Assembly: GCF_010211755.1 (NCBI RefSeq)
Contig: NZ_PDWR01000002.1
Location: 1 to 64,000 of the forward strand
Length of the DNA: 64,000 nucleotides
From: Pseudoxanthomonas sangjuensis
GTDB taxonomy: Bacteria > Pseudomonadota > Gammaproteobacteria > Xanthomonadales > Xanthomonadaceae
Direction: 5' to 3'
How positions within the stretch are numbered: the stretch's first letter is position 1; the number at the start of each line of letters is the position of its first letter. The notes beneath the pieces are model-generated. The model did not search any database, had not been told where the DNA came from, and saw only the letters and a list, made by a program, of their open reading frames with translations. Position numbers and translations under genes: made by a program. Below are positions 32,039 through 41,290 of the stretch, piece by piece.

Positions 32039-33649
32039 TCACTTCGCTAGCGTGCTCTGGATTTCTTCCAGCCGGCGGCCGCGGGTTTCGATGCCGGCGC
32101 GCAGCAGCAGCGCCGCGGCGATCCCCATCGGCACGGCGATCAGCAGGGCGGACAGGGCGAAATGCTCGAAGAAGCCGGCGACGCCGAGCCCCGCGCCGAG
32201 GATGCCGCCGGCCTTGGAGCTGGCCGCGATCACGCCGGCGCCGGTGCCGCGCAACTGCACCGGATAGATTTCGGCAGCGTAGGGAATCAGCATCGCGATC
32301 ACGCCGCTGGTGCTGACCAGCAACGCGGCGACCGCGGCGGTGGTCAGCGCCGGCGTGCGCAGCTGCAGCCAGCCGATCGCGGCGAAACCGAGCAGCGACA
32401 GCGCGCTCAGGGCGATGAACAGCACCAGCGACTTCACCGAACTCCAGCGCTGGTACAGCCAGACCACCAGCGCGATGCCCGGGATCGCGTAGACCGCGCC
32501 CTTTGCGAGCAAGGCGCTCGCCGCCTTCGGGTCCACGCCCAGCTGGGTCAGGTTCACCGGCAACCACAGCAGGAAGCCGAAGTTCGCCAGTCCCCATGCC
32601 AGGCCGCAGACCAGCAGGCCCCAGCTGATGCTGGCGTGGCGGCCGCGCCGCCACGCGCGCAGGCCGCGCACCGCATGCGGGGCGGCGATCTCCGGCGCGC
32701 CCGGGTGGGTCGCGTCGTCGGCCTCGATGGCGCGGTCGGACACCGCGTCGCCGGCGAACTTGCGCAGCACCGCGCGCGCCTGGTCGTGCAGGCCTGCGTT
32801 CGAGAGGAAACGCGGCGATTCGGGGATGAAGCGGTTGAGGAACAGGATGATCGCGCCGGTGGGCAGGTTCAGCAGCCACAGCACGCGCCAGCTGAACAGC
32901 GGTTCCAGCGTCGCCGCGGCGCCGGCGGCGAGCAGGTAGCCGGCCGAGGTGCCGACGCCGCCGAGCGCGACCAGCAGCCAGCCGCGGTGCGCGGCCGGCA
33001 CCGTTTCGGCCATCAGCGTGAACGCGACCGGCAGCAGGCCGCCGGCGGACGCGCCCATCAGGAAGCACATCGCCAGGTTCCAGCCGAACTCCGGCATCGC
33101 GCCGCAGATCGCGGTGCCCATGAACATCAGCGCCGAAAGCAGGATGCCCGCGCGCCGGCCGAACGCGTCCGCGAGCCAGCCCCAGGCGACCGATCCGATG
33201 GTGGTGCCGACCAGCGCGACCAGCGCCAGCAGGCCCGCGGTCGGCTTGGTGATGTCGTATTCGTGGCTCATGCCCGGCACCACGAAGCCGAGCGTCGCCG
33301 GCTTCATCACGTCGATGGCGAGCGCGGCCACCAGCACCAGCACCAGCACCCAGTGCGCGCGGTTCAGCGGCACGCCGTCGGCGATGTGGAAGTGCACGCG
33401 CCCGCCTTGCAGGGTCTGCCGCATCTGCGCCAGCCGCGGCATCAGCCCGTAGGTGGACAGCAGCACGCCGAGCGGTATCGCCGCCATGCCGGCGAGCATC
33501 CAGCCGTCCATCGCCATGCCGACCATCTGCCACCGGGTGTGCCGGCCCATCAGGAACATCGGCGCGTGCGCGAACACGCCGGCGGTCAGCAGTGCGCAAC
33601 CCAGCCAGAAGGCAACCGGATGGTGGAAGGTGATGCCGTTGGGTTTCAT
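32039..33649 (-). CDS. MFS transporter
   Basis: A 536-residue inner-membrane carrier with about 12 membrane segments. Family signatures include the loop 2-3 motif WLADAFGRRAGILLS (about residues 157-171) and the PESPRFL motif after helix 6, both typical of sugar or organic-acid porters. The extra 60 or so residues at the N-terminus form one or two further helices. It is the last gene of the TonB receptor and halogenase-like series, so it may import the sugar or acid released in the periplasm. The start MKPNGITF was chosen as the first plausible one before the first helix. Confidence 0.85.
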   Translation of the reverse strand: MKPNGITFHHPVAFWLGCALLTAGVFAHAPMFLMGRHTRWQMVGMAMDGWMLAGMAAIPLGVLLSTYGLMPRLAQMRQTLQGGRVHFHIADGVPLNRAHWVLVLVLVAALAIDVMKPATLGFVVPGMSHEYDITKPTAGLLALVALVGTTIGSVAWGWLADAFGRRAGILLSALMFMGTAICGAMPEFGWNLAMCFLMGASAGGLLPVAFTLMAETVPAAHRGWLLVALGGVGTSAGYLLAAGAAATLEPLFSWRVLWLLNLPTGAIILFLNRFIPESPRFLSNAGLHDQARAVLRKFAGDAVSDRAIEADDATHPGAPEIAAPHAVRGLRAWRRGRHASISWGLLVCGLAWGLANFGFLLWLPVNLTQLGVDPKAASALLAKGAVYAIPGIALVVWLYQRWSSVKSLVLFIALSALSLLGFAAIGWLQLRTPALTTAAVAALLVSTSGVIAMLIPYAAEIYPVQLRGTGAGVIAASSKAGGILGAGLGVAGFFEHFALSALLIAVPMGIAAALLLRAGIETRGRRLEEIQSTLAK

Positions 33650-33773
33650 GTCCGGTCCGGTGGCGCGATCAAGCCCATGATGCCATCCCGGGCAAGGCGC
33701 GGGATCCGCCTGTTCGCTCGCGTCGCGAGGAGCGAAGCGGGTCCCGCGTCGCCGCCGGGCGACACGCATGGGA

Positions 33774-35297
33774 TCACATCGCCGGCGCCTTGCAGTTCCG
33801 GTCGATGAAGTCCTGGTGCGGAGGCATCGTCGCCACGCAACTGGCCACCACCTGGCGCACGCGCTCGACGAACTGCACCAGCTTGTCCTCGGGCATCTCG
33901 TCCACGATCGGGTGATAGCCGCGCGGCAGGATGCGCTGGCCCAGCATCACCTGCACCCAGCTGGGCAGGGCGAAGAAATCCTCGCCGTTGCGGAAATAGC
34001 GGCCGTCCATGCGGAACAGTTCCACCGTTTCGCGCAGCGCGTCGGGGATGGCCATCGTGCGGCAATGGTTCCAGAACGCGCTGTCGTCGCGCTCGGTGGC
34101 GTTGTAGTGCAGGACCAGGAAATCGCGCACGCGTTCGTGTTCGAACGCGGACTCGCGGTTGAAGCGCTCGGCCAGTACCGGCGCGAAATCGCGGTCCGGG
34201 AACAGGCCCAGCAGGCGCTGTATGCCCGATTGCGCCAGGTAGATGCTGGTGGATTCCAGCGGCTCCATGAAGCCGCCGGCCAGGCCCACCGCCACCACGT
34301 TCTTTTCCCAGAACTTCCTGCGCCGGCCGGGGGTGAAGCGCAGCAGGCGCGGGTCGGCCAGCGGCTTGCCGTCCAGGTTGGCCAGCAGGGTCGCGGCGGC
34401 TTCGTCGTCGCCGATGCAGCGGCTGGAATACACATAGCCGTTGCCGACGCGGTGCTGGGTGGGGATGCGCCATTGCCAGCCCGCCGCCTGCGCGGTGACG
34501 CGCGTGTACGGCGTCAGCGGCCCCGCGCTTTCGCTGGGCGCGACCATCGCGCGGTCGCAAGGCAGCCATTGGCTCCAGTCTTCGTAGCCGGTTTTCAGGG
34601 TCTGTTCGATCAGCAGGCCGCGGAAGCCGGAGCAATCGATGAACAGTTCGCCTTCGATGCGCTGGCCGTTTTCCAGCACCACCGCTTCGATGAAGCCGTC
34701 CTCGCCGCGCCGGACCACGTCGACGATCCTGCCCTCGGTACGCTGCGCGCCGCGTTGCTCGGCAAGCTGGCGCAGGTAGCGCGCGTACAGGCCCGCATCG
34801 AACTGGTAGCCGTAGGCGATGTCCGCCAGCGGCGAGCCCGGCGGGGCATCGGCCGGGCTGACCATGAACCTGTTCGTCGGCGCCGCCGCAGTGGGCAGCG
34901 AATACGCGCCGATGTCCGGCGCGCGCCCGGCCAGGAACAGCTTCAGCCAGTACTGGTGGAAAGGCAGCGGCCCCATCGAGCGGCCGATGACGCCGAAGCC
35001 GTGGACATAGCTGTCGCCGATGCGGCCCCAGTCGTTGAACTGGATGCCCAGCTTGAACGTGCCCTGGGTCTGCGCGACGAAGTCGGCTTCGCGGATGCCC
35101 AGCACCTGCGAATTGAAGGTCTTCATGTACGGCACGGTGGATTCGCCCACGCCGACGATGCCGATTTCCTCGGATTCGACCAGGCGGACGTTCGCCCCCT
35201 TGCCCAGGTACGTGGCCAGCGCCGCCGCCGCCATCCAGCCGGCGCTGCCGCCGCCCACGACGACGATGTTCCTGATCCGGTTGTCGTTGCCCGTCAC
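33774..35297 (-). CDS. Tryptophan-halogenase-like flavoprotein
   Basis: A 507-residue FAD-dependent protein of the tryptophan halogenase family. It has the dinucleotide motif VVGGGSAGW (residues 13-21), the GWQWRIP form of the halogenase WxWxIP motif, an aligned catalytic-type lysine at K82 (TFKLGIQF), and the PLEST motif. The start codon is GTG. Proteins of this type sit beside TonB-dependent receptors in many Xanthomonas and Caulobacter carbohydrate loci, where no free-tryptophan halogenation has been shown as far as I know. The real substrate is unknown. Confidence 0.85.
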   Translation of the reverse strand: MTGNDNRIRNIVVVGGGSAGWMAAAALATYLGKGANVRLVESEEIGIVGVGESTVPYMKTFNSQVLGIREADFVAQTQGTFKLGIQFNDWGRIGDSYVHGFGVIGRSMGPLPFHQYWLKLFLAGRAPDIGAYSLPTAAAPTNRFMVSPADAPPGSPLADIAYGYQFDAGLYARYLRQLAEQRGAQRTEGRIVDVVRRGEDGFIEAVVLENGQRIEGELFIDCSGFRGLLIEQTLKTGYEDWSQWLPCDRAMVAPSESAGPLTPYTRVTAQAAGWQWRIPTQHRVGNGYVYSSRCIGDDEAAATLLANLDGKPLADPRLLRFTPGRRRKFWEKNVVAVGLAGGFMEPLESTSIYLAQSGIQRLLGLFPDRDFAPVLAERFNRESAFEHERVRDFLVLHYNATERDDSAFWNHCRTMAIPDALRETVELFRMDGRYFRNGEDFFALPSWVQVMLGQRILPRGYHPIVDEMPEDKLVQFVERVRQVVASCVATMPPHQDFIDRNCKAPAM

Positions 35298-35470
35298 TGC
35301 GATTACCCCGTTGTTCGTCGGCGCGCCGGATCCGGTGCCGGAAATTCCCGCGATGCACCGGCTTCCGACGATGGCGTCGCAGGCAACCGTGGCCGCCGCA
35401 CGTGTTGTAGCGATGCAGAAAGAAAAACCGGCAACCGCCGCCTGTCAAGCGAGCGATTGCCGGGGAGAAT

Positions 35471-35500
35471 GCCCCTTCGCGCCGTCGGGCACGAAGGGGC
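35471..35500. terminator. Hairpin between the TonB receptor and halogenase-like genes
   Basis: GCCCCTTCG and CGAAGGGGC form a 9-bp stem around a 12-base loop, ten bases past the receptor stop on the minus strand. There is no T-run. It may reduce transcription of the downstream halogenase-like and MFS genes relative to the receptor. Confidence 0.45.
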
Positions 35501-35509
35501 GAGGGGACC

Positions 35510-38500
35510 TCAGAACCTGTAGGTCAGGCCCAGGTACGCAACGCGGCCCGCATAACCGTTGGAGTAGAAGCGGTCCTCGGTGTCGTTGCCCAGGTGGGAA
35601 CGCGTCTCTTCCTTGGTCAGGTTCAGCACCGAAGCGCTCAGGCTCAACGCCGGGGTGAAGTTGTACGCAGCGTTCAGGTCGATCTGCTGGTACGGCTCTT
35701 CGTACACGTTCAGGCCGTTGACCTGGCCCTGCACCACTTCGCCGCGGCGGTTGTACGAGGCGCGCAGCAACAGCTTCTCGTTCTCGTAGAACACGGTGAA
35801 GTTGGCCTGGTTCTTGGCGCTGCCGACCAGCGGCGATTCGCCGATCTCGGTGCCGTCTTCCAGGGTGATGGCCGCTTCGTTGGTGTCGTTGTAGGTGTAG
35901 TTGAACTGGAAGCCCAGGCCGAAGTCCAGCGTGTGCTGCGCGTAGAACTCCAGGCCCTGGGACACGCCATCGCGGCCGCCGGCCTTGGTCGAGTAGTTCT
36001 GCACGGTCACGGTCTGGCCGTCGATGACCATGTCGACGTCGTTGATCACCGGCACCGCGAAGTTGCTCACGTTCTTGCGGAACAGGTCCAGGCCCACGAC
36101 CGAACCGGGGTGGAAGTACCACTCCAGGCCCAGGTCGTACTGCTCGGCCTTGTACGGCTGCAGGTTCTTGTTGCTGCCCGAACCGTACCAGCCCAGTTCG
36201 CCGGCGCCACCGGTCAGGCGGCGGTCGGCGACGTATTCGGGGCTGAAATACTCCAGGCTGCCGGGGCTGGCGATGTCGCCGTAGCTCGGGCGCGAAATCA
36301 CCTTGGACGCGGCCGCGCGCAGCACCAGGTCGTCGGTCAGGTCGTAGGCCAGGTTGAAGCTCGGCAACACGTCGGTGTAGTTGCGGTCGACGTTGCTGAC
36401 CACGAACGATTCCGGCTTCGCCACCCGGTCATGCAACCTCCAGAACCCTTCGCTGCCGCAGTACGTATCGGCGGGCGCGCCGGTGGGCATGGCATCGCCC
36501 TGCTGGCATGCCAGCGGGTTGCCGTCGGCGCCGTCGAAGAAGTAGTCGTTGTAGTTGATGACCTTGTCGGTCGAATCCGCGTGCTGCTTGGTGCTGGCGA
36601 CGCGCACGCCGATGTTGCCGCGCAGGCGGTCGGTGCGGAAGTTGGCCTGCAGGTAGGTGGAGTAGATCTTCTCGTCGACGTTGTAGACGAAGTTGTCCTC
36701 GTTGCGGGTCTGCACGCCGCCGTAGGTCTGGTTCAGATAGGCAATGTAGGCCGGGTAGTCGATCGCCGGGAACGAGCTGGCGTTGATGCCGCCGGCCAGG
36801 TTGCCCAAGGCGTACAGGAAGTCCGGCGAGAACTGGGTGGCGAGGTCGTTGCAGCGGCCGGCCCAGAAGCGGTTGTCGTAGTCGCTCGGATCGGTGCCCG
36901 GGCACGCCCAGTAGGTGTTGCCGGTATTGCGGTGGATGCCGCCGTCGCGGGCCTTGACCCCGAACTGGATCGAATCCAGGAAGCCGCCGTCGGTGTGCCA
37001 GGTGCTGTCGATCTGGGCGTACTTCTGCTCGGTGGTGTTGTGGGTCCAGGACGAACCGGTCGAACCCAGGTCGACCTGCAGGATGCCGTTGGCCAGGTTC
37101 TGCATCAGTTCCGGCGAGAAGGTCATCGTCGGCGTGCCCGCCAGGTTCCACGAACTGGCGAAGTTGCCCAGGCTCCAGCTGCCGTCGGCGTTCTGGCGGC
37201 GCGGCTTCAGCGGCACCGTGAACTGCAGCGACGGGCCGCCTTCGGCCCAGGTGCGGCCGGCCTTGGCGGTGACGTCGACGGACTCGCCGCGCCATTCGAG
37301 CTCGAAGTCGGCCGTCTGCGAGCGCGCCTTCTGGATGTTGTAGCTGCCGGTGATCTGCGGCGTCGGCAGGGCGCAGTCGTCCGAACCCCAGCCGCCCGGG
37401 GGCAGGCCGGCGGCGGCGGCTTCTTCCTCGCTGCAGTAGTACGCCTTGCCGGCATGCACGCTGTAGTCGGCGCCGGTGACGATGGTGCCGCTCGGATCCA
37501 TGGTCAGGCCGTCGAGCATGCGGCCGCCGGGCCAGTTGCCGTCGCCGAAGTAGCGGGCAATGCTCCATTCCGGGACCTTGATCGTGTGGGTCTGCGCGTC
37601 CTGCGACAGGTCGAAGCGGAAGTAGTTCGCGGTCAGGGTCAGGTTGTCGGTCGGCTTGAACTGGAAGGTCAGCTGGCCGCCCTTGCGCTCGCGCGCCTCC
37701 TCGGTGACGTTCTCGTTGACCGAGGTCGGCATCATGAAGCCGGTGTAGTAGTTGCCGTTCTGGTCCCAGAAGCCCGTGCCGCCCCACCAGTTCGAATTGA
37801 AGTTGGAGGGCTGGCCGTTGACGTCGACCGCATTGCCGCCTTCGTCGCGGCCATACCACTGCCAGCTCTCGGTGCTGGCGCCCATCGTGCGCGTCGTGCG
37901 CTTCTGCTGGGTGTAGCCGACGAACACGCCGAAGCGGTCGTCCTGGTCGTGCCACGAATACGAGCCGGAGAACTGGCCGTCGGTCTTCTTGGTGGTGTCG
38001 GCCCAGGTGCCTTCGGCGGAGACGAAGCCGCTGTTGGCTTCCGTTTCCAGCGGACGGCGGGTGTGCAGGATCACGGTGCCGCCGATGCCGCCTTCGTCGA
38101 TGCGCGCTTCCGGCGTCTTGAACAGCTCGGCGCTGGACAGCATGTTCGACGGCAGCAGCGTGTAATTGAACGAACGGGTCGGGTCGCCGTTGGATTCGGC
38201 GGTGGCGATGTAGTTGCCGTTCAACTGGGTCAGGGTCAGTTCCGACGACAGGCCGCGCACGCTGACGTTCTTGCCTTCGCCGCCGCTGCGGCTGACGATC
38301 ACGCCCGGCACGCGCTGCAGCGCATCGGCGACGTTCTTGTCGGGGAACTTGCCGACGTCCTCGGCGGTGATGACTTCGACGATCGCGTTGGCGTCGCGCT
38401 TCTGGTCGAGGCTCTTCTCGATCGCGTAGCGGTAGCCGGTGACGGTGATCGTGTCGAGCTGGGTGGCGTCCTGCGGGGCCTGCGCCTGCGCATCGGCGGC

Positions 38501-38608
38501 CGCTGCATCCTGTGCGAAGGCGGAAGCCGGCACCACGGTAGCGGTCAGTGCGAGGGCAATGGCGGCGTACAACGAATTGCGGGTATGCGCGTGTGGCGTG
38601 TGTTTCAT
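35510..38608 (-). CDS. TonB-dependent receptor (Xanthomonas/Caulobacter type)
   Basis: A 1032-residue outer-membrane receptor. Residues 1-26 or so are a signal peptide ending SAFAQ, followed by a short Ala/Gln-rich linker, a TonB box near DTITVTGYR, a plug domain with GKFPDKNVADALQRVPGV, and a 22-strand barrel ending in the aromatic YLGLTYRF. The large size and plug sequence match the Xanthomonas/Caulobacter receptor class, which often imports plant or fungal oligosaccharides. A GGGAGATT ribosome-binding site lies 6 bases before the ATG. Two of the three GATCGATC palindromes lie upstream. Confidence 0.93.
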   Translation of the reverse strand: MKHTPHAHTRNSLYAAIALALTATVVPASAFAQDAAAADAQAQAPQDATQLDTITVTGYRYAIEKSLDQKRDANAIVEVITAEDVGKFPDKNVADALQRVPGVIVSRSGGEGKNVSVRGLSSELTLTQLNGNYIATAESNGDPTRSFNYTLLPSNMLSSAELFKTPEARIDEGGIGGTVILHTRRPLETEANSGFVSAEGTWADTTKKTDGQFSGSYSWHDQDDRFGVFVGYTQQKRTTRTMGASTESWQWYGRDEGGNAVDVNGQPSNFNSNWWGGTGFWDQNGNYYTGFMMPTSVNENVTEEARERKGGQLTFQFKPTDNLTLTANYFRFDLSQDAQTHTIKVPEWSIARYFGDGNWPGGRMLDGLTMDPSGTIVTGADYSVHAGKAYYCSEEEAAAAGLPPGGWGSDDCALPTPQITGSYNIQKARSQTADFELEWRGESVDVTAKAGRTWAEGGPSLQFTVPLKPRRQNADGSWSLGNFASSWNLAGTPTMTFSPELMQNLANGILQVDLGSTGSSWTHNTTEQKYAQIDSTWHTDGGFLDSIQFGVKARDGGIHRNTGNTYWACPGTDPSDYDNRFWAGRCNDLATQFSPDFLYALGNLAGGINASSFPAIDYPAYIAYLNQTYGGVQTRNEDNFVYNVDEKIYSTYLQANFRTDRLRGNIGVRVASTKQHADSTDKVINYNDYFFDGADGNPLACQQGDAMPTGAPADTYCGSEGFWRLHDRVAKPESFVVSNVDRNYTDVLPSFNLAYDLTDDLVLRAAASKVISRPSYGDIASPGSLEYFSPEYVADRRLTGGAGELGWYGSGSNKNLQPYKAEQYDLGLEWYFHPGSVVGLDLFRKNVSNFAVPVINDVDMVIDGQTVTVQNYSTKAGGRDGVSQGLEFYAQHTLDFGLGFQFNYTYNDTNEAAITLEDGTEIGESPLVGSAKNQANFTVFYENEKLLLRASYNRRGEVVQGQVNGLNVYEEPYQQIDLNAAYNFTPALSLSASVLNLTKEETRSHLGNDTEDRFYSNGYAGRVAYLGLTYRF

Positions 38609-38656
38609 TCCAATCTCCCTCTCTTGGATTGAATGGTGTGTGGATGCAACGAGAAC

Positions 38657-38670
38657 TTGGATCGATCTAA
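38657..38670. promoter_or_regulatory. Candidate operator TTGGATCGATCTAA (site 1)
   Basis: A 14-bp palindrome with one mismatch, 49 bases upstream of the receptor start. The even symmetry with CG at the centre resembles operators of LacI-family repressors. The same sequence recurs exactly at 39061. Confidence 0.6.
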
Positions 38671-38779
38671 AAAATGGACCGGGAATTTCCCCCAGGCACC
38701 TTTGCGACGATGACCCCACAGTTCGATCAAACCGATCCGGTCTTGGCTAAGGAACCCTCGACCGCGATCAGATTTCGAT

Positions 38780-38793
38780 TTAGATCGATCTAA
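38780..38793. promoter_or_regulatory. Candidate operator TTAGATCGATCTAA (site 2)
   Basis: A perfect 14-bp palindrome with the same GATCGATC core, between sites 1 and 3 in the divergent region and about 170 bases upstream of the receptor start. It could serve either promoter. Confidence 0.6.
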
Positions 38794-39060
38794 TCAATCG
38801 GTGGCGGATTATTAGCACGATGCAATGCCCGGTGCATGCTGCCGCGCAGCATGGCAGGTCCGGGGAGGCCCGGGGGTTGCGCACAAATCTGCTGCGCCGC
38901 AGCGCGACCCGCCTGTTCAGGTTCGGATCCGACGACGTTTCCGGCGCGCCATCGGACCAGGGCATGGCGGTCGACCTTCGACAAGGGTCCGCGACAACGC
39001 TTTGATTTCATGGGAATCATTCGGGTGGACAGGGCGCGTTTGCGCATGTCGATTGGAAGT

Positions 39061-39074
39061 TTGGATCGATCTAA
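39061..39074. promoter_or_regulatory. Candidate operator TTGGATCGATCTAA (site 3)
   Basis: Identical over 14 bases to site 1 and in the same orientation, about 140 bases upstream of the GH18 start. Its presence on the glycosidase side is the main reason to think that receptor and enzyme share one regulator. Confidence 0.6.
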
Positions 39075-39214
39075 ATCTTGACGCCATGATGCACCCGCCG
39101 AATGGTTCCCCGCAATGCCGCGCACCGGCAGGGACGGATGCAGGCCTGCATCCACTGTCGCCGCACGGCGCCAACCGCGCCGTCGGCCTTTCGCCAATCG
39201 GGGGTTCCTTCACC

Positions 39215-41239
39215 ATGTTCGATCGATTCCGTTTTCGTGGTTGGGCCGCACCGGCCTTGCTGCTGGGCCTGTGCCTGTTGCCGTCGCACGCATCGGCCGA
39301 TTCCGCCATCTATGGCGGCGGTCCGTTCTACGGCGGCGGCCAGGCGGTGATGGACGACCTGCGCGCGTCCGGCTTCACCACGGTGATCCTTTTCGGCGTG
39401 CACGTGCAAACCAACGGCGACCTGCATTACAACAACGAGCCGATCATTTCCAACGGCAGCTACATCGGCGATCCGGACTGGCCGGCGCGACTGGCCACGC
39501 TGAAGCAGGCGCCGACGTCGGTCGATCGCATCGAAGCGTCGATCGGCGGGTGGGGCACCGGCGATTTCGCGAACATCAAGAACCTGATCGCCGCGCAGGG
39601 CACCGGCCCGGGCAGCGTGCTGTACAAGAACTTCCAGCTGCTGAAGCAGATCACCGGCGCCGACGCGATCGACTTCGACGACGAAAGCACCTACGACCTG
39701 AATTCGTCCACCCAGTTCGGCAACATGCTGTGGGGCCTGGGCTATTCGATCACCCTGGCGCCGTACACCAACCAGAGCTACTGGGTGAACCTGAAGAACA
39801 ACCTGGCGGGCAAGGTCGACGGCATCCACCTGCAGGTCTACGACGGCGGCGCAGGCAACGATCCGGCTTCCTGGTCGAACGCGCTGGGCATGACCGTCGA
39901 TCCGGGCGTGTGGTCGAAGCACGGCAGCGGCTGCACCGCCGGCGACAGCCCTTCGTCGGTGCAGAACAAGATGCAGAACTGGAAGAATTCGGCCGGCATC
40001 GTCGGCGGCTTCATCTGGTTGTACGACGACATCCAGGCTTGCTGGTCGCAGGGCACCACCGCGCAGTACGCCGCGGCGATCAACAACGCGATCGCCGGTC
40101 CGCCGGTCGCAAGCTTCGGCTATGTCGTCGCGGCGGACGGACTGGACGTGAGCTTCACCGACTTTTCCTCGGACCCCGACGGCAGCATCGTCTCGCGCGA
40201 CTGGGACTTCGGCGATGGCGCCACCTCGACGGAAACCAACCCGCTGCACGCTTACGCAGCGCCCGGCATCTACACGGTGACCTTGACGGTGACCGACAAC
40301 GACGGCGAGTCGGCGAGCAAGAGCGACTCGGTCGTGGCCGGCCTGGTGAACCTGGCATTGAACAGGCCGGCGACGGGCGCGACCGCGTGCAACGGCAGCG
40401 AAACCCCGGACAAGGCGGTCAACGGCAGCGTCGACGGCGGCAACGGCGACAAGTTCTGCACGCTGGCCTCGTCGCAGTGGCTGCAGGTCGATCTGGGCGC
40501 GCTGCGGAACATCAACCAGTTCGTGATCAGGCACGCCGGCGCCGGCGGCGAATCCAGCGCCTGGAACACCCGGGCCTACAGCATCCGGGTGTCGTCCGAC
40601 GGCAACGCCTGGAGCACGGCGGCCGCGACCAGCAGCAATGCCGCCGATGTCTCCAGCCATGCCATCGCGGAAACCGCCGCGCGCTACGTGAGGCTCGACA
40701 TCGCCACGCCTTCGCAGGACGGCAGCAGCCCGGCCGGCCGCATCTACGAATTCGAAGTCTATGGTTCGGGGACGACGCCCCCGCCGCCGCCGACCGAGGT
40801 CAACCTGGCCCTGAACAGGCCGGCGACCGGCAGCAGCGCCTGCAGCGGCAGCGAAACGCCCGCCAAGGCGGTGAATGGCAGCGTGACCGGCGGCAACAGC
40901 GACAAGTTCTGTTCGCCGGGCGACAGCGGCGGCTTCTTCCAGCCGAAGAAGTACTGGCTGCAGGTGGACCTGGGCTCTTCGCAAAGCATCCGGCGCTTCG
41001 TGATCAAGCATGCCGGCGCGGGCGGCGAATCCACCGCGTGGAACACCAAGGCCTACAACATCCAGGTTTCGTCCAATGGCAGCAGCTGGGCCACGGTGGC
41101 CACGGTGAGCAACAACGGCGCCAGCACCACCAGCCACGACATCGCGCCGGTCGATGCGCGCTACGTGAAACTCAACATCACCACGCCGGCGCAGGACGGC
41201 AACGCGGCGGCGCGCATCTACGAGTTCGAGGTGTATTGA
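39215..41239 (+). CDS. Secreted GH18 glycosidase with PKD and two F5/8C domains
   Basis: A 674-residue exported enzyme. A signal peptide spans residues 1-28 (ending HASA). The catalytic region (about 30-290) has the GH18 signature DAIDFDDE at residues 150-157, matching DxxDxDxE with E157 as the acid. A PKD domain follows (about 294-376, with DWDFGDG), then two related discoidin/F5-8C domains (about 378-518 and 529-674), both opening with NLALNRPATG and separated by a PPPPP linker. GH18 members cleave chitin or N-glycan cores. The start precedes the signal peptide. The exact substrate is unknown. Confidence 0.85.
   Translation: MFDRFRFRGWAAPALLLGLCLLPSHASADSAIYGGGPFYGGGQAVMDDLRASGFTTVILFGVHVQTNGDLHYNNEPIISNGSYIGDPDWPARLATLKQAPTSVDRIEASIGGWGTGDFANIKNLIAAQGTGPGSVLYKNFQLLKQITGADAIDFDDESTYDLNSSTQFGNMLWGLGYSITLAPYTNQSYWVNLKNNLAGKVDGIHLQVYDGGAGNDPASWSNALGMTVDPGVWSKHGSGCTAGDSPSSVQNKMQNWKNSAGIVGGFIWLYDDIQACWSQGTTAQYAAAINNAIAGPPVASFGYVVAADGLDVSFTDFSSDPDGSIVSRDWDFGDGATSTETNPLHAYAAPGIYTVTLTVTDNDGESASKSDSVVAGLVNLALNRPATGATACNGSETPDKAVNGSVDGGNGDKFCTLASSQWLQVDLGALRNINQFVIRHAGAGGESSAWNTRAYSIRVSSDGNAWSTAAATSSNAADVSSHAIAETAARYVRLDIATPSQDGSSPAGRIYEFEVYGSGTTPPPPPTEVNLALNRPATGSSACSGSETPAKAVNGSVTGGNSDKFCSPGDSGGFFQPKKYWLQVDLGSSQSIRRFVIKHAGAGGESTAWNTKAYNIQVSSNGSSWATVATVSNNGASTTSHDIAPVDARYVKLNITTPAQDGNAAARIYEFEVY
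40346..41236 (+). repeat. Tandem F5/8C domain duplication inside the GH18 gene
   Basis: Two copies of about 430 bases, starting at 40346 and 40799, encode the two discoidin domains. The protein copies share NLALNRPATG, CxGSETPxKAVNGS and KHAGAGGES-type blocks. Copy 2 has a short GGFFQPKKY insertion. This is a domain duplication, not a mobile repeat. Confidence 0.8.
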
Positions 41240-41290
41240 GCGGAACGCCCGCCCGAAGGCCGGGCCGTCGCCAGGGCAATGGCGGCGGCC

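Larger units (their letters stand above)
38609..39214. other. Divergent regulatory region between receptor and GH18 genes
   Basis: This 606-base region has no convincing gene. It contains three copies of a 14-bp GATCGATC-centred palindrome (listed separately) and an 18-bp perfect palindrome GGATGCAGGCCTGCATCC at 39136-39153 that would lie in the leader of the GH18 mRNA. Both promoters, leftward to the receptor and rightward to the glycosidase, must start here. Confidence 0.7.

Noticed and set aside
33774-38608. Natural-product (chlorinated metabolite) cluster
   Set aside because: Despite the halogenase-like gene, no NRPS, PKS, prenyltransferase or flavin-reductase genes are near; neighbours are transport genes.
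38825-39214. N-terminal extension of the GH18 protein
   Set aside because: It would run through the operator region and bury the signal peptide inside the protein.
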